Assembly (NCBI GenBank): GCA_028279595.1
Contig: JANQNK010000020.1
Coordinates: forward strand, 124,001-188,000
Length of the DNA stretch: 64,000 nucleotides
Direction of reading: 5' to 3'
DNA from: Thermoplasmatota archaeon
GTDB lineage: Archaea > Thermoplasmatota > JAKEGO01
Part shown: positions 33,328-41,571 of the stretch, piece by piece
Numbering within the stretch: the first letter of the stretch is position 1
Layout: every line of letters begins with the position of its first letter
Translations under genes and position numbers: made by a program
The notes under the pieces: model-generated
Databases searched by the model: none
Told to the model about the DNA's origin: nothing
The model's input: the letters and a program-made list of their open reading frames with translations, nothing else

Positions 33328-33939
33328 ATGTCCAAGCGAAAGGACGATCGTGTGAACATCCAGACACCACCCATAGTATGGGGTGATCCCTCAGAGAGCT
33401 ACCGCTGGGCCGTCGCGTCCGCCGAGGCCAAGAAGAAGAGCAAGAGGTGGAAGCACAGGCAGCCGGAAACGGTCGATTCCCCAAGGATAGCGATCTTCCT
33501 CGATACCAAGAAGAGGATGGTCCGAAAGGGTCTTTCAAGATTGATCGGGAAAGGCTGGATCGAGGACTCGATCGAAGTTCGGCAGAGCGTCGAGATCGTT
33601 TTAAGGGGTCTGGCGTTCGCCAAGTTCAAGAACGTCGTCAACCTTGTCCTGGACGGCCAACAGGTGTATTCCGCTCCGGATGAGAGGAAGGACGTCCATC
33701 ACGTCATCGACCTATTCCATGAGGAATTCGCCGATGCTGAGTTCGATGAAGCCACCATCGAATCCGCACTCTACGGAAAGAAGAGCAGTCATGTTCATAT
33801 CTCGGTCAGGAATCGATATCGCTCTGACGAATCCCCGATACTCATCAAATTCGATGGAGAGATCGAGCTGAGGCAATTGAACTCTTTCAGCAACTACTTG
33901 GAGAAACATCTAGATATCTTAGATGAAGAAGGTCGTTGA
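33328..33939 (+). CDS. hypothetical protein, 203 residues
   Basis: A soluble basic protein I do not recognise. The N-terminal 45 residues are rich in Lys and Trp, then RIAIFLDTKKRMVRKGLSRLI and SVEIVLRGLAFAKFKNVVNL, and a C-terminal alpha/beta half with VHISVRNRYRSDE and LIKFDGEIEL. No cysteines, signal peptide or membrane segment is present. It follows the winged-helix gene after 35 bases on the same strand and may be its partner. Its stop codon abuts the stop of the convergent zinc-ribbon gene with no spare base. Confidence 0.6.
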   Translation: MSKRKDDRVNIQTPPIVWGDPSESYRWAVASAEAKKKSKRWKHRQPETVDSPRIAIFLDTKKRMVRKGLSRLIGKGWIEDSIEVRQSVEIVLRGLAFAKFKNVVNLVLDGQQVYSAPDERKDVHHVIDLFHEEFADAEFDEATIESALYGKKSSHVHISVRNRYRSDESPILIKFDGEIELRQLNSFSNYLEKHLDILDEEGR

Positions 33940-34416
33940 TCATCGCCCGAAGATCCCGCTAAGGAAACCGCCCCTTCTTCGTGCGCGCTCCTTCTTCTCG
34001 TACTCCTCGTACCGCTCCTGTTCCTTGGCCTCCATGTCGCCCTCGAAGCCGGCTTTTGACGTCTCCTTCAGGTCCTCCAGTTCACCGGCGTCCAACCACA
34101 CCCCGTGACAGGTCAGACAGACGTCCACCTCGACGTCCTCCGCCTTCTCGAGGTCCATCAGTCCGCCGCATCTGGGGCAGACGAGCTTCGACTGTGTCTT
34201 GGTGCCGATGTCCTTGGTGAGATAATCCGTGAGACTCTTGTCCCCGATGATCTTCTTCAGTTCGCCAGTGTCGAGCCACATGCCCCCGCACTTCGGGCAG
34301 ACGTCCACTGTGACATTCCGCCCGATGACCTCCACCTCTTCCTGTTCCATCCTGGTGAAGTCCCGGGGGCAGTCCAGTCCGCGGCCCATGTAATCCTTCT
34401 TGAGCTTGCTCATCAT
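33940..34416 (-). CDS. double TFIIB-type zinc-finger protein (zf-TFIIB, PF13453)
   Basis: A 158-residue protein with two copies of the zf-TFIIB motif: a first unit with CP at residue about 16 and VDVCPKCGGMWLDTGEL, and a second with LVCPRCGGLMDLE and VDVCLTCHGVWLDAGELEDL. Each unit binds one zinc ion. The C-terminal 45 residues are a highly charged helix rich in Glu, Lys and Arg ending FLSGIFGR. Relatives are common but functionally uncharacterised. Two adjacent ATGs at 34416 and 34413 are possible starts. Confidence 0.85.
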   Translation of the reverse strand: MMSKLKKDYMGRGLDCPRDFTRMEQEEVEVIGRNVTVDVCPKCGGMWLDTGELKKIIGDKSLTDYLTKDIGTKTQSKLVCPRCGGLMDLEKAEDVEVDVCLTCHGVWLDAGELEDLKETSKAGFEGDMEAKEQERYEEYEKKERARRRGGFLSGIFGR

Positions 34417-34457
34417 GATCACACTCTGAGATATCGTCCTAGACGACCTCACCGAAC

Positions 34458-36161
34458 TTATTTCTTTCTCCTCATCAACACCAGCATGATGAGGACGACC
34501 ACGATCACCAGAACAGTGACGACGGTCATGACCAGGAGGTATTCCCCATACCCTTCTTCCTTCGGAGCCCCTCCTTTCATCCTGGTAGTGATGGGGAATT
34601 CGTCCAGAGCGCTCGCATTCCCGGGAATGGAATAAGGTTCGTCACCTATCCCATCGTTGTTCGTGTCCTTTCCCTTGTAGTTCGACCAGTTGTTACCGAT
34701 CCCATCTCGATGCCATGAGTTGTTGAGGCCGTCGTCGTATCCGTTGACCCCATTCTTGATGAACGTGTTGTTCGTGACCTTGTTCAACCAGGAGCCGTTC
34801 GTCAGGTACACACCTTTGAAGGTATTGTTGGCGATCGTGTTTCCCGAGATCGTGTTCGAATACAGGTTGTCCACCGCTATTCCGTGACCGTTATCGACGA
34901 TCTCATTCCCGGTGATCGATGTATAACCGTTAATATTGACGTAGGTCTCCATCCTCTCGAGGGTCATCCCATGGATGTTGGACACGATATCGTTCGATTC
35001 CACGGCGACCTTGTAGGTCGTGGACAGGTGAATACCGACCGATGCCGAAGTGATATAGTTCTCCCTGATCTCGACGAGGTGGGAATAGAAACCGAGGATC
35101 CCCTTCCCATATCCTGATATGGTGTTGTCAACGATCACATCACCGTAACCATAGAACGAATAGATGCCGATCCCGCCAGAATTGATCAGTGTATTGCCAA
35201 TAACGGTACAATCGCCAGTGTACCCTAGACTGATGCCAGTCCAAGCGGAATCGATATCCAACCCGGTTACGGTCACATTCCGGCATCCTGCGAGGATCAC
35301 CTGTGAGCTGTCGACAGGTACCGATGCGTTATCGATATCCACCCAGTACGTGATCGGACTCCCGTCGAGCGTGTTGTTGATGATGGTGTGATATTTCCAG
35401 AATACATGACCGTCTCCGTCGATCGTGATCCCACCCGAGTCAAAGGTATTGTCCGTCAGGATGCACTCGCGGCTCATCAGATAGATGCCGGATACGGAGA
35501 AGAACGAGTTGTTCGTGACGGTGTTGGAATCACCGTCATAGTCCATTATCGCATGGAATTCCCCGTCGAACGAACATCCGAAGATCGCGTTATGCTCCGA
35601 GGCGTACATCTCGATCCCATACGTCGTCAGGAAGTCCGAACCAAGGACCGCAGAGTACGTCATGGCATCGGCCTTGATGCCATACATCCCCTGGCTCAGG
35701 GTCGAGTTCGAGATCAGAACGTTGGTCGATGAATCGATCGTGACGAGCTCGTAACCATTGTTGAAATAACAGTCGTCCATCGTCACGTCGGTCGTGTTCA
35801 CGATCGCGACGTTCGAGTGACCGGAGAAGTACATCTGGTGCTGGACGTTCATGCTTGAGATGTTGCAGTTGGCGGCTGTGATCGTCAAACCGACGTCGCT
35901 AGTGGCGAAGATCCCCGAGTCCTGGGTGCCGTTCCCGATGAGATCCAACGTCTTGTTCAGGACGACATGCTCGTGGTAGATGCCCTGGTAGATCCTTATG
36001 GTGTCACTCTGGTTGGCGTTGTCTATCGCATCCTGGATGGTGTTGAAATCGACCCATCGTCCCTCGTTGTCGTCGACTATCCTCGTTTCCCCAGTTGCAG
36101 ATCCAATTATGATTAACAGAGAAAGAAACAGAAATGAAGCGACAGTAGTACGATTTCTCAT
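34458..36161 (-). CDS. NosD-type beta-helix protein with C-terminal membrane anchor
   Basis: A 567-residue secreted protein. Signal peptide SFLFLSLLIIIGSATGE, then RIVDDNEGRWVDFNTIQDAI as the NosD cap, about 440 residues of PbH1 rungs (N.I..N.I....GI), the typical end NNWSNYKGKDTNNDGIGDEP, and a C-terminal helix YLLVMTVVTVLVIVVVLIML with VLMRRKK. The tail lacks the PEF motif of the plus-strand NosD proteins, so it is probably kept as an ordinary transmembrane anchor. A palindrome overlaps the likely transcription start. Confidence 0.85.
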   Translation of the reverse strand: MRNRTTVASFLFLSLLIIIGSATGETRIVDDNEGRWVDFNTIQDAIDNANQSDTIRIYQGIYHEHVVLNKTLDLIGNGTQDSGIFATSDVGLTITAANCNISSMNVQHQMYFSGHSNVAIVNTTDVTMDDCYFNNGYELVTIDSSTNVLISNSTLSQGMYGIKADAMTYSAVLGSDFLTTYGIEMYASEHNAIFGCSFDGEFHAIMDYDGDSNTVTNNSFFSVSGIYLMSRECILTDNTFDSGGITIDGDGHVFWKYHTIINNTLDGSPITYWVDIDNASVPVDSSQVILAGCRNVTVTGLDIDSAWTGISLGYTGDCTVIGNTLINSGGIGIYSFYGYGDVIVDNTISGYGKGILGFYSHLVEIRENYITSASVGIHLSTTYKVAVESNDIVSNIHGMTLERMETYVNINGYTSITGNEIVDNGHGIAVDNLYSNTISGNTIANNTFKGVYLTNGSWLNKVTNNTFIKNGVNGYDDGLNNSWHRDGIGNNWSNYKGKDTNNDGIGDEPYSIPGNASALDEFPITTRMKGGAPKEEGYGEYLLVMTVVTVLVIVVVLIMLVLMRRKK

Positions 36162-36166
36162 ATGAG

Positions 36167-36200
36167 TCCCATTATGGGAGTTCTGGGATAGTGTAAATAA
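36167..36200 (-). promoter_or_regulatory. promoter with palindrome for the minus-strand NosD gene
   Basis: On the minus strand GTTATTTACAC (about 36190-36200) is a TATA-like element and TCCCATTATGGGA (36167-36179) is a perfect 13-base palindrome ending six bases before the ATG, where transcription should begin. A repressor bound there would shut the gene off. Confidence 0.45.
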
Positions 36201-36302
36201 CTATCGAGAATCCGAACTGGTCAGTACCATCTTCTTCGCGATGATGAACGCCGCGAAAGCGGATACTACCGTCACTGCGGTGACCAGAGCTAGCTCGATC
36301 AT
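36201..36302 (-). CDS. 33-residue single-pass membrane micro-protein
   Basis: An ATG at 36302 opens a frame of 33 codons ending in TAG at 36201. The product is one hydrophobic helix (MIELALVTAVTVVSAFAAFI) followed by IAKKMVLTSSDSR, giving a membrane helix with a short basic and polar tail. GAGGATAGG lies 3-11 bases before the ATG, a good ribosome site. It sits between the subtilase and NosD genes on the same strand. I do not recognise it; the hydrophobic profile and ribosome site are the only support. Confidence 0.5.
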   Translation of the reverse strand: MIELALVTAVTVVSAFAAFIIAKKMVLTSSDSR

Positions 36303-36366
36303 TGGCCTATCCTCGTCCGGTTGTGCGACTCATCCTTTTAGAGGCTTCCGGTAACGATGTAACAAC

Positions 36367-37926
36367 TCAAGTGGGTCGTCTGGCCAGAAGTACCGCTGCG
36401 AACGCCAAGACGATCGTCATTGGCATGAACCCAGGGAGGCCATCGTCATCGTCGTCGCCACCGCCATTGCCACTCGGTCCGCCTCCCTCGTTGTAGACGG
36501 TGACCGTCCTCATGTATATCTCCGAGGCTGCGTCCTCCGTGTGCGCACGTGCCATAATCGTGTAGTTGCCGTTCTCGAATTCGGTCGTATCCCATGTCGC
36601 CGTCCACTCATCGGTCCCTTCCGCGAGGTACCAGCTTCCGCCGTCGAGCGCGGTCTGCACCGACGTTATATTCTCACCCGAAGACCAGGCGGTCCCTCGG
36701 ATCGTGATCACTCCCGATACGACGGCGCCCTCCATCGGCTCGTCGATGACGCAGACGAGTCCGTCGTCTCCCGGAGTGAAGCCGTACTTCGCCATGTAGA
36801 CCGCAGCGTAGGCGTCCACGATACCATATCCGTAGTCGCCGTTGTATTTCTCGCTGAGGTTGGCGTCCATCGGCTGTCCACGGGCCTCGGCGGTCTCCCT
36901 GAGGATGTAATCGATGTCCTCCTGCGTGAGGTCCGGGTTCGCCTCGAGCATCAGTGCGGCTATCCCGGAGACGTGGGGTGCCGCGTACGAGGTACCGTCG
37001 GCCGAGTTCCATCCTGACCCGTCCTGATCGGAAACACTGTGTGTAGCCGAGAAGATGTCGACCGCGGGGGCAACCACCTCTGGCTTCAATTCGTCATGGG
37101 GATTGTCGTCGCCATCGTCCCGCCTAGGTCCGCGTGTCGAGCTGTCCCAAATCTCGTCGTCGTCCCTGTGGACGGTGTTCTGATCGTCGATCCCACCGAC
37201 GGTGATCGCTTTGTCGGCAGAGCCGGGTGCCCCGAACCCGTCGTTGTTGGGGCCGTCATTCCCTATTGCGACGACCACGACAAGTCCGTGGTCGACAGCG
37301 TTATCCACAGCCTGCGCGAGGTCGCTGGAGCCGTCGTCGTTGTCCTGGTTCGCATATGATATGCTCAGGACATGGATCCCGTCGTTCGTCGGGTCCTCGT
37401 CCCCCCAATCGTCGTGCATGTGGTCGACGCACCAGTTGATGCCGTCGATGAGGTACTGGTTCGTGCTGAACCCGGCGATGAGGTCGTTCGCGACCTTGAC
37501 CTCCACCAGGCCGGCACCGGGAGCGACTCCCGTGTTCGTGCCATTGTCCCCACCGAGCCCGACAGCGCATCCAGCGGTCATCGTCCCGTGGCCGTTGCGG
37601 TCGTCGGGATTGTTGGTACCGTCCCGGGGGTCCGTGGGATCGGGGATCTCCACTCCCGCCACCCATTTGCCGGCGAAGGTCTCGTGGCCGTCGTCGACGC
37701 CCGTGTCTATAACCGCGATATTAACGCCGGCACCTGTGTAGCCTAGTCCCTCCCAGACGTCATCGTAGACGTCGTTCGGCTTCGCCTTCACAGCGGGCAC
37801 GCTAATATCGAGGGCAGGATAGAGATAACTCTCGCTCTCGACATGTTCCGGGCTCTCAATGACCAGAGCAGGCGAGATGACCGTCATCAGAAGTAGCATT
37901 GCGATCGGTATGGTTCCCCTCAGCAT
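36367..37926 (-). CDS. secreted subtilisin-like serine protease (S8) with PGF-CTERM-like tail
   Basis: A 519-residue secreted peptidase. Signal peptide, a short propeptide (about 22-50), then the S8 triad: Asp74 in VIDTGVDD, His113 in NGHGTMTAG, Ser313 in DGTSYAAPHVSG, with Asn223 as oxyanion residue. A beta-sandwich domain follows (about 395-480), then a Gly/Asp-rich linker and LPGFMPMTIVLAFAAVLLARR, a PGF-CTERM-like signal recognised by archaeosortase A in other archaea. It should digest extracellular protein. The start at 37926 fits GAGGA seven bases upstream; a TATA box GATTATAAAGG precedes it. Confidence 0.92.
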   Translation of the reverse strand: MLRGTIPIAMLLLMTVISPALVIESPEHVESESYLYPALDISVPAVKAKPNDVYDDVWEGLGYTGAGVNIAVIDTGVDDGHETFAGKWVAGVEIPDPTDPRDGTNNPDDRNGHGTMTAGCAVGLGGDNGTNTGVAPGAGLVEVKVANDLIAGFSTNQYLIDGINWCVDHMHDDWGDEDPTNDGIHVLSISYANQDNDDGSSDLAQAVDNAVDHGLVVVVAIGNDGPNNDGFGAPGSADKAITVGGIDDQNTVHRDDDEIWDSSTRGPRRDDGDDNPHDELKPEVVAPAVDIFSATHSVSDQDGSGWNSADGTSYAAPHVSGIAALMLEANPDLTQEDIDYILRETAEARGQPMDANLSEKYNGDYGYGIVDAYAAVYMAKYGFTPGDDGLVCVIDEPMEGAVVSGVITIRGTAWSSGENITSVQTALDGGSWYLAEGTDEWTATWDTTEFENGNYTIMARAHTEDAASEIYMRTVTVYNEGGGPSGNGGGDDDDDGLPGFMPMTIVLAFAAVLLARRPT

Positions 37927-38164
37927 GTGCATTCCTCAGAGGTCCGTTAACGCGGTCCTTTATAATCTTTTTAGTGGGAGTGTTACAAAACGTGTATCGG
38001 TGTGCCTGAAAGAAAATTCCAAGAAAAGCAACGCTCCTCCCACGGACGGGGAACGTCGCGTGATAGAGGTCCCTGCTGATTACTGCGCCTTCCCTTAGCC
38101 AGACTCGTATGGCCTATCTCTTTTTAAGCCCTTCGGTTTGGAAAAAACGCTTGAAACGTTAAAA

Positions 38165-38177
38165 TATTGTGACAATA
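38165..38177. promoter_or_regulatory. perfect 13-base palindrome in intergenic region
   Basis: TATTGTGACAATA lies 13 bases beyond the stop of the 38190 gene, in the 263-base gap to the subtilase start. That gap otherwise holds only the subtilase promoter. It could be an operator or a weak terminator stem. Confidence 0.35.
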
Positions 38178-38189
38178 GGAAGTTCGATC

Positions 38190-38963
38190 CTACACTTCCA
38201 CCTTCCTCTTCCTGGGTTTCGGGTCAGGAGACCCGAGGTCCTCCCCGCAACGCGTGCAGGTGAACCTCCTGGTGTTCGTGTTGTAGGCTCCGATGCGTTT
38301 ATGCTTCGTGCACGAGGGTAACAGGTACCCGGTCCGCCGATCGATCGATCCCAGGCGCTCGAGTCCCTCGAAGAGCTTGGTCATGCGCTTGACGAACCCC
38401 CTGCTGTAATCTGCATCCAGGCGGGGCCCGGTCGGGCTGTTCATACGCAATCGCTCGTAATGCTCCTGACAGGACTGGACGAGCTTCGCATTCCTCTTCG
38501 CCAGCGGCATTGTCTTCAATCCAACCGGCTGAACGATGACGTAATGTGAATACGTTGACAGGACGAATCGGGGCAATCCCTTGGTGTCCAGGACCCTGAA
38601 GTCGAAGACGTCCTCGTGCGGTACCGAGATGACCTTCTGGCCGTGCTCGACCTTTACCGTGGTGGGAACCTCCATCTCGGGTCCGATCATTATCCCCCAT
38701 GCGGGGACGAAATCGAATTCCCTGCATTCGAACCTGTCATTGGTAAGACTGGTGATGCAGCTCTTCTGGACACCCTTCGTATCCGTCAGGGTGCCTGTCT
38801 CGTATGCGATGTCAAGCTTCGACATTCCCGTTGACTTCACCCTCTGCCCGTCCTTAGGGATCGCGGAGATGCATGCGGGTACCTGGGCTATCAGGTTCTC
38901 CTCGTCCTCTTCGGACTCATCCACGGCAGATAGGGGGTCAACCTTCGGTAACTCCTTCTGCAC
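38190..38963 (-). CDS. hypothetical protein with C-terminal cysteine pairs
   Basis: A 257-residue cytoplasmic protein I do not recognise. An acidic N-terminus is followed by a beta-rich region (residues about 60-150: FDFVPAWGIMIGPEMEVPTT, KVISVPHEDVFDFRVLD, RFVLSTYSHYVIVQP), a helical region with RMTKLFEGLERLG, and a C-terminal zinc-ribbon-like part with CTKHKRIGAYNTNTRRF and CTRCGEDLG. The GTG start at 38963 lies about 24 bases after a TATA box (CTTTTAAAC), so the mRNA is probably leaderless. The beta region resembles PH-like modules; this is a guess. Confidence 0.6.
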   Translation of the reverse strand: MQKELPKVDPLSAVDESEEDEENLIAQVPACISAIPKDGQRVKSTGMSKLDIAYETGTLTDTKGVQKSCITSLTNDRFECREFDFVPAWGIMIGPEMEVPTTVKVEHGQKVISVPHEDVFDFRVLDTKGLPRFVLSTYSHYVIVQPVGLKTMPLAKRNAKLVQSCQEHYERLRMNSPTGPRLDADYSRGFVKRMTKLFEGLERLGSIDRRTGYLLPSCTKHKRIGAYNTNTRRFTCTRCGEDLGSPDPKPRKRKVEV

Positions 38964-38995
38964 TGGCCAGGGTAGCGCTCTGAAAGTTTAAAAGA

Positions 38996-39496
38996 TTATC
39001 CGCCGAGCGGATCGAACTCGTACCAGTACCCCGTGCTCGACATGTGGAGGAACTCATCCTGCAGGAGGGCGAAATGACGCTTCTCCTGCTTGATTATCTC
39101 CTCGATCGTGTTCCTGGTCACCTCGTCGTCGACGCCGTCGAGGATCTTCCCGTAATGCTCCACGGCAGCCTGCTCGGCCTCCATCGCGAGTCTGAGCGCG
39201 TCGAGCTCGTCCACGTCAGGGTCCGCTCCCGAGGACTCCAGGTCCTTCGGGAACACCGGGATGTCCGCGTACTTCTTGCTCGTCTCCACCAGCTGCTGCC
39301 ATTCGTCGTGCGTCACCTGGCTCTCGAACATCTTCTGGAACGTCCTGAGGTGCATCTGCTCGTCCGATGCCAGCCCCTCGAAGATGGTCCTTCCCATGCT
39401 GCTCGATGTCTTCGCCGCGGCCTTCGTGTAGAATGCGTAGCCGTCCTTCTCCATCTGTATCGCCATCTCGATGGCGTTCCTGACGTTCAGATCCAT
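38996..39496 (-). CDS. ferritin-like/rubrerythrin-type diiron protein
   Basis: A 166-residue four-helix protein. Helix 1 has AIQMEKDGYAFYTKAA, helix 2 ASDEQMHLRTFQKMF (E..H ligands), helix 3 AMEAEQAAVEHYGKIL and helix 4 IIKQEKRHFALLQDEF (E..H), the diiron pattern of rubrerythrin-like ferritins. It lacks the C-terminal rubredoxin domain. Relatives reduce peroxide or store iron in anaerobes. A GGAGAGGTG ribosome site precedes the ATG. Confidence 0.9.
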   Translation of the reverse strand: MDLNVRNAIEMAIQMEKDGYAFYTKAAAKTSSSMGRTIFEGLASDEQMHLRTFQKMFESQVTHDEWQQLVETSKKYADIPVFPKDLESSGADPDVDELDALRLAMEAEQAAVEHYGKILDGVDDEVTRNTIEEIIKQEKRHFALLQDEFLHMSSTGYWYEFDPLGG

Positions 39497-39577
39497 GATG
39501 ATGCACCTCTCCTGTTGTGGGTAGTTCCCCCGTACCTGGAATCCGCCATCGGATTAAAACCCTTTTCCCGACAGGAT

Positions 39578-41461
39578 TCACGCGTCGTGGTCCGGGATCC
39601 ACAGGTTTTGCGCGGGATCGCCGTAAAGAACGTACTCGTTGACGGTGATGGCTCCCTCGAACCCATCGCTCCCTTCGGACTCATCGTAGCCCTGGACGCC
39701 GATGACGTAGTTCTTGGAGTTCATGAGGGCGGTCCCGACGTCGTTGTCGTACTCGCATACCTGCTTGGAGAAGGTATCCACGAGATACAGTGCTCCCGTT
39801 CCGCGGATGACGTTCTCGCCGGAGACCTCTATGTCATAGAGTCCGTATGCCACCCTCGAGGCTCCGATGTAGCCCGTTGCACCTGAATACATCATCGCGT
39901 ACGCGAAGAACTGGTCGCTGGACATAGTGACGCTGTCCACCAGGCCGGTCAGACACGCCATGGCGATGGCGAACCCTGGCTTCATCGGGGCATCGTTGAC
40001 ATTATCGGCGGTGAACTCCCATCCGACGGTGGAGTACCAGCAGTCGATGTCACCGTGGCCGTAGTACACGTCGTAGTTCATCTCATCGATGAGCTCGCGG
40101 AGGTTGTCGCCCGTAGCGACGTCATAACCGAGGGGTGTGACGAAGAACCCAGCCTCCGACATCGTGACCGTCTGGTTCACCAGTGTGGGGGTGAGGATCC
40201 CGGGTCCAGGGCCTATCTTCGTCGTCCCGATGACCATCATCGAGTTCTCCTTCCAGTCCTCGGAAACGGTCTCGTAGGCCGTGTGGGACGCATCGTCCTC
40301 CCAGGCGTACTCGCAGACCTCCTCGTATCCAAGTGTCAGAGCGACAGTGCCCGATACGCTCCATGGGGTCCTGCCAGCGATCCGTCCGATGGCGATCTCC
40401 TGTTCCGGATCGTCGTCCGTGTTGGCGTACTGGTAGTCGCTCGGGGTGTACTGCCTCTCCTGGACGTAGGCGGTCATGTCGGCATAATGGAACGGAAGAC
40501 CGATGGGTCCGCCGACCATGCAGATGTACCTCGTGTCCATGCTCCTGAGCTGGAGTTCGGCAATGCCTCCGTCGACGGCCTCGTCTATGAGTCCCGAGAC
40601 GTTTGTTGCTGTCTCGAACGGAACACCCAGGTAGGTGTAGCCATCGCCGTAGGAGACATCCCACGTGTCGTATCCATCGACGTCGAGGATGATAGCCTTC
40701 CTGTAGGCGGCGACCTGCGATGCGAACGCTGAGATCCCCGGCACCGGGAGCACGTTGTCGCCCCATGGGAGATGTACGTCATTGGTATTCGTGACGACGA
40801 TGTAATCGACCGTCTCGCCGGATGACAGTAGTAGCTCCAGGTAAAGGTCATTGACATCCTCGGTCGCTAGTTCCAGCGTCTTGAACCCACCAAGGGAGGA
40901 CCAGCCGATCATGACAACGTATCGAACCCCCAGCTCCCTTAGGGTGCTCTTGACGTCCTTCTCGGTCCCGGTGGAGACCGGCACGATGGGGCAGCCGACG
41001 TAAGCGGCAAGGGGTCCGGCAAGAACACTCTCGGTATAGCCACCGGTGACTATTGCGACCTCCGAGGATATCCATCCTGTCCTTGCGATCTCCAGCCCAG
41101 TCTCGTTCGCCGAAGTGACGTCGAACGTCAACGATCCCCTGTCGGTGACAGCGAGGAACCTCTCGATCGGTTTGTAGTCGGAGGGGCCTGCGAGGAGAGG
41201 TATGTACTCGCCGGTGTCCGCCCTGACGGCCATCGGTGTGGCCAGGGGGACCGTGCGGAGCACTTCGTCCCTGTCGCCGTCGATGTGTATGACCGCATCA
41301 TCGACGTTGGGGTTGCGCTCCTCCTCCGAGGTCGAGAGTATCTCGATCCATGCGCTCATCGGCATGGATGGGTCTTCCTCGTCCTCCTCGGCCGGGAGCA
41401 TCATGAAGGCCATCCCGACGAGGACGGCCACGAGCACGATCGCAATGAGTTTGGGGTTCAT
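39578..41461 (-). CDS. secreted C25 (gingipain)-like protein with cell-wall-binding-like N-terminal domain
   Basis: A 627-residue exported protein with an N-terminal signal anchor (LIAIVLVAVLVGMAFMML). Residues about 130-200 (EVAIVTGGYTESVLAGPLAA, CPIVPVSTGTEKDVKSTLRE) resemble cell wall binding repeat 2 domains. The C-terminal half resembles peptidase C25: VYYGHGD near residue 469 and AMACLTG near residue 503 supply the His and Cys of the catalytic dyad. Sediment archaea of this type are known for C25 peptidases. Start 41461 follows TAGGTG. It diverges from proline dehydrogenase. Confidence 0.75.
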   Translation of the reverse strand: MNPKLIAIVLVAVLVGMAFMMLPAEEDEEDPSMPMSAWIEILSTSEEERNPNVDDAVIHIDGDRDEVLRTVPLATPMAVRADTGEYIPLLAGPSDYKPIERFLAVTDRGSLTFDVTSANETGLEIARTGWISSEVAIVTGGYTESVLAGPLAAYVGCPIVPVSTGTEKDVKSTLRELGVRYVVMIGWSSLGGFKTLELATEDVNDLYLELLLSSGETVDYIVVTNTNDVHLPWGDNVLPVPGISAFASQVAAYRKAIILDVDGYDTWDVSYGDGYTYLGVPFETATNVSGLIDEAVDGGIAELQLRSMDTRYICMVGGPIGLPFHYADMTAYVQERQYTPSDYQYANTDDDPEQEIAIGRIAGRTPWSVSGTVALTLGYEEVCEYAWEDDASHTAYETVSEDWKENSMMVIGTTKIGPGPGILTPTLVNQTVTMSEAGFFVTPLGYDVATGDNLRELIDEMNYDVYYGHGDIDCWYSTVGWEFTADNVNDAPMKPGFAIAMACLTGLVDSVTMSSDQFFAYAMMYSGATGYIGASRVAYGLYDIEVSGENVIRGTGALYLVDTFSKQVCEYDNDVGTALMNSKNYVIGVQGYDESEGSDGFEGAITVNEYVLYGDPAQNLWIPDHDA

Positions 41462-41571
41462 GTTGGAACACCTACACCGAGCCATCCTGCTTCTCGCTAT
41501 TATTGATTTCGGTTGAATTGTAACCATCGAGCGCGCGACATCCTTTTCTACGGACCGGACGTTAAAGGATC

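Noticed and set aside
37859..38098. 79-codon plus-strand frame near the subtilase start
   Set aside because: It runs antisense through the signal peptide and promoter of the subtilase and has no ribosome site.
8405..38189. Near-identical words GACAATCGGAAGTTCGATC (8406-8424) and GACAATAGGAAGTTCGATC (38171-38189)
   Set aside because: One copy is in a coding sequence and the other after a gene end; a match of this length with one mismatch is not clearly beyond chance in 64 kb.
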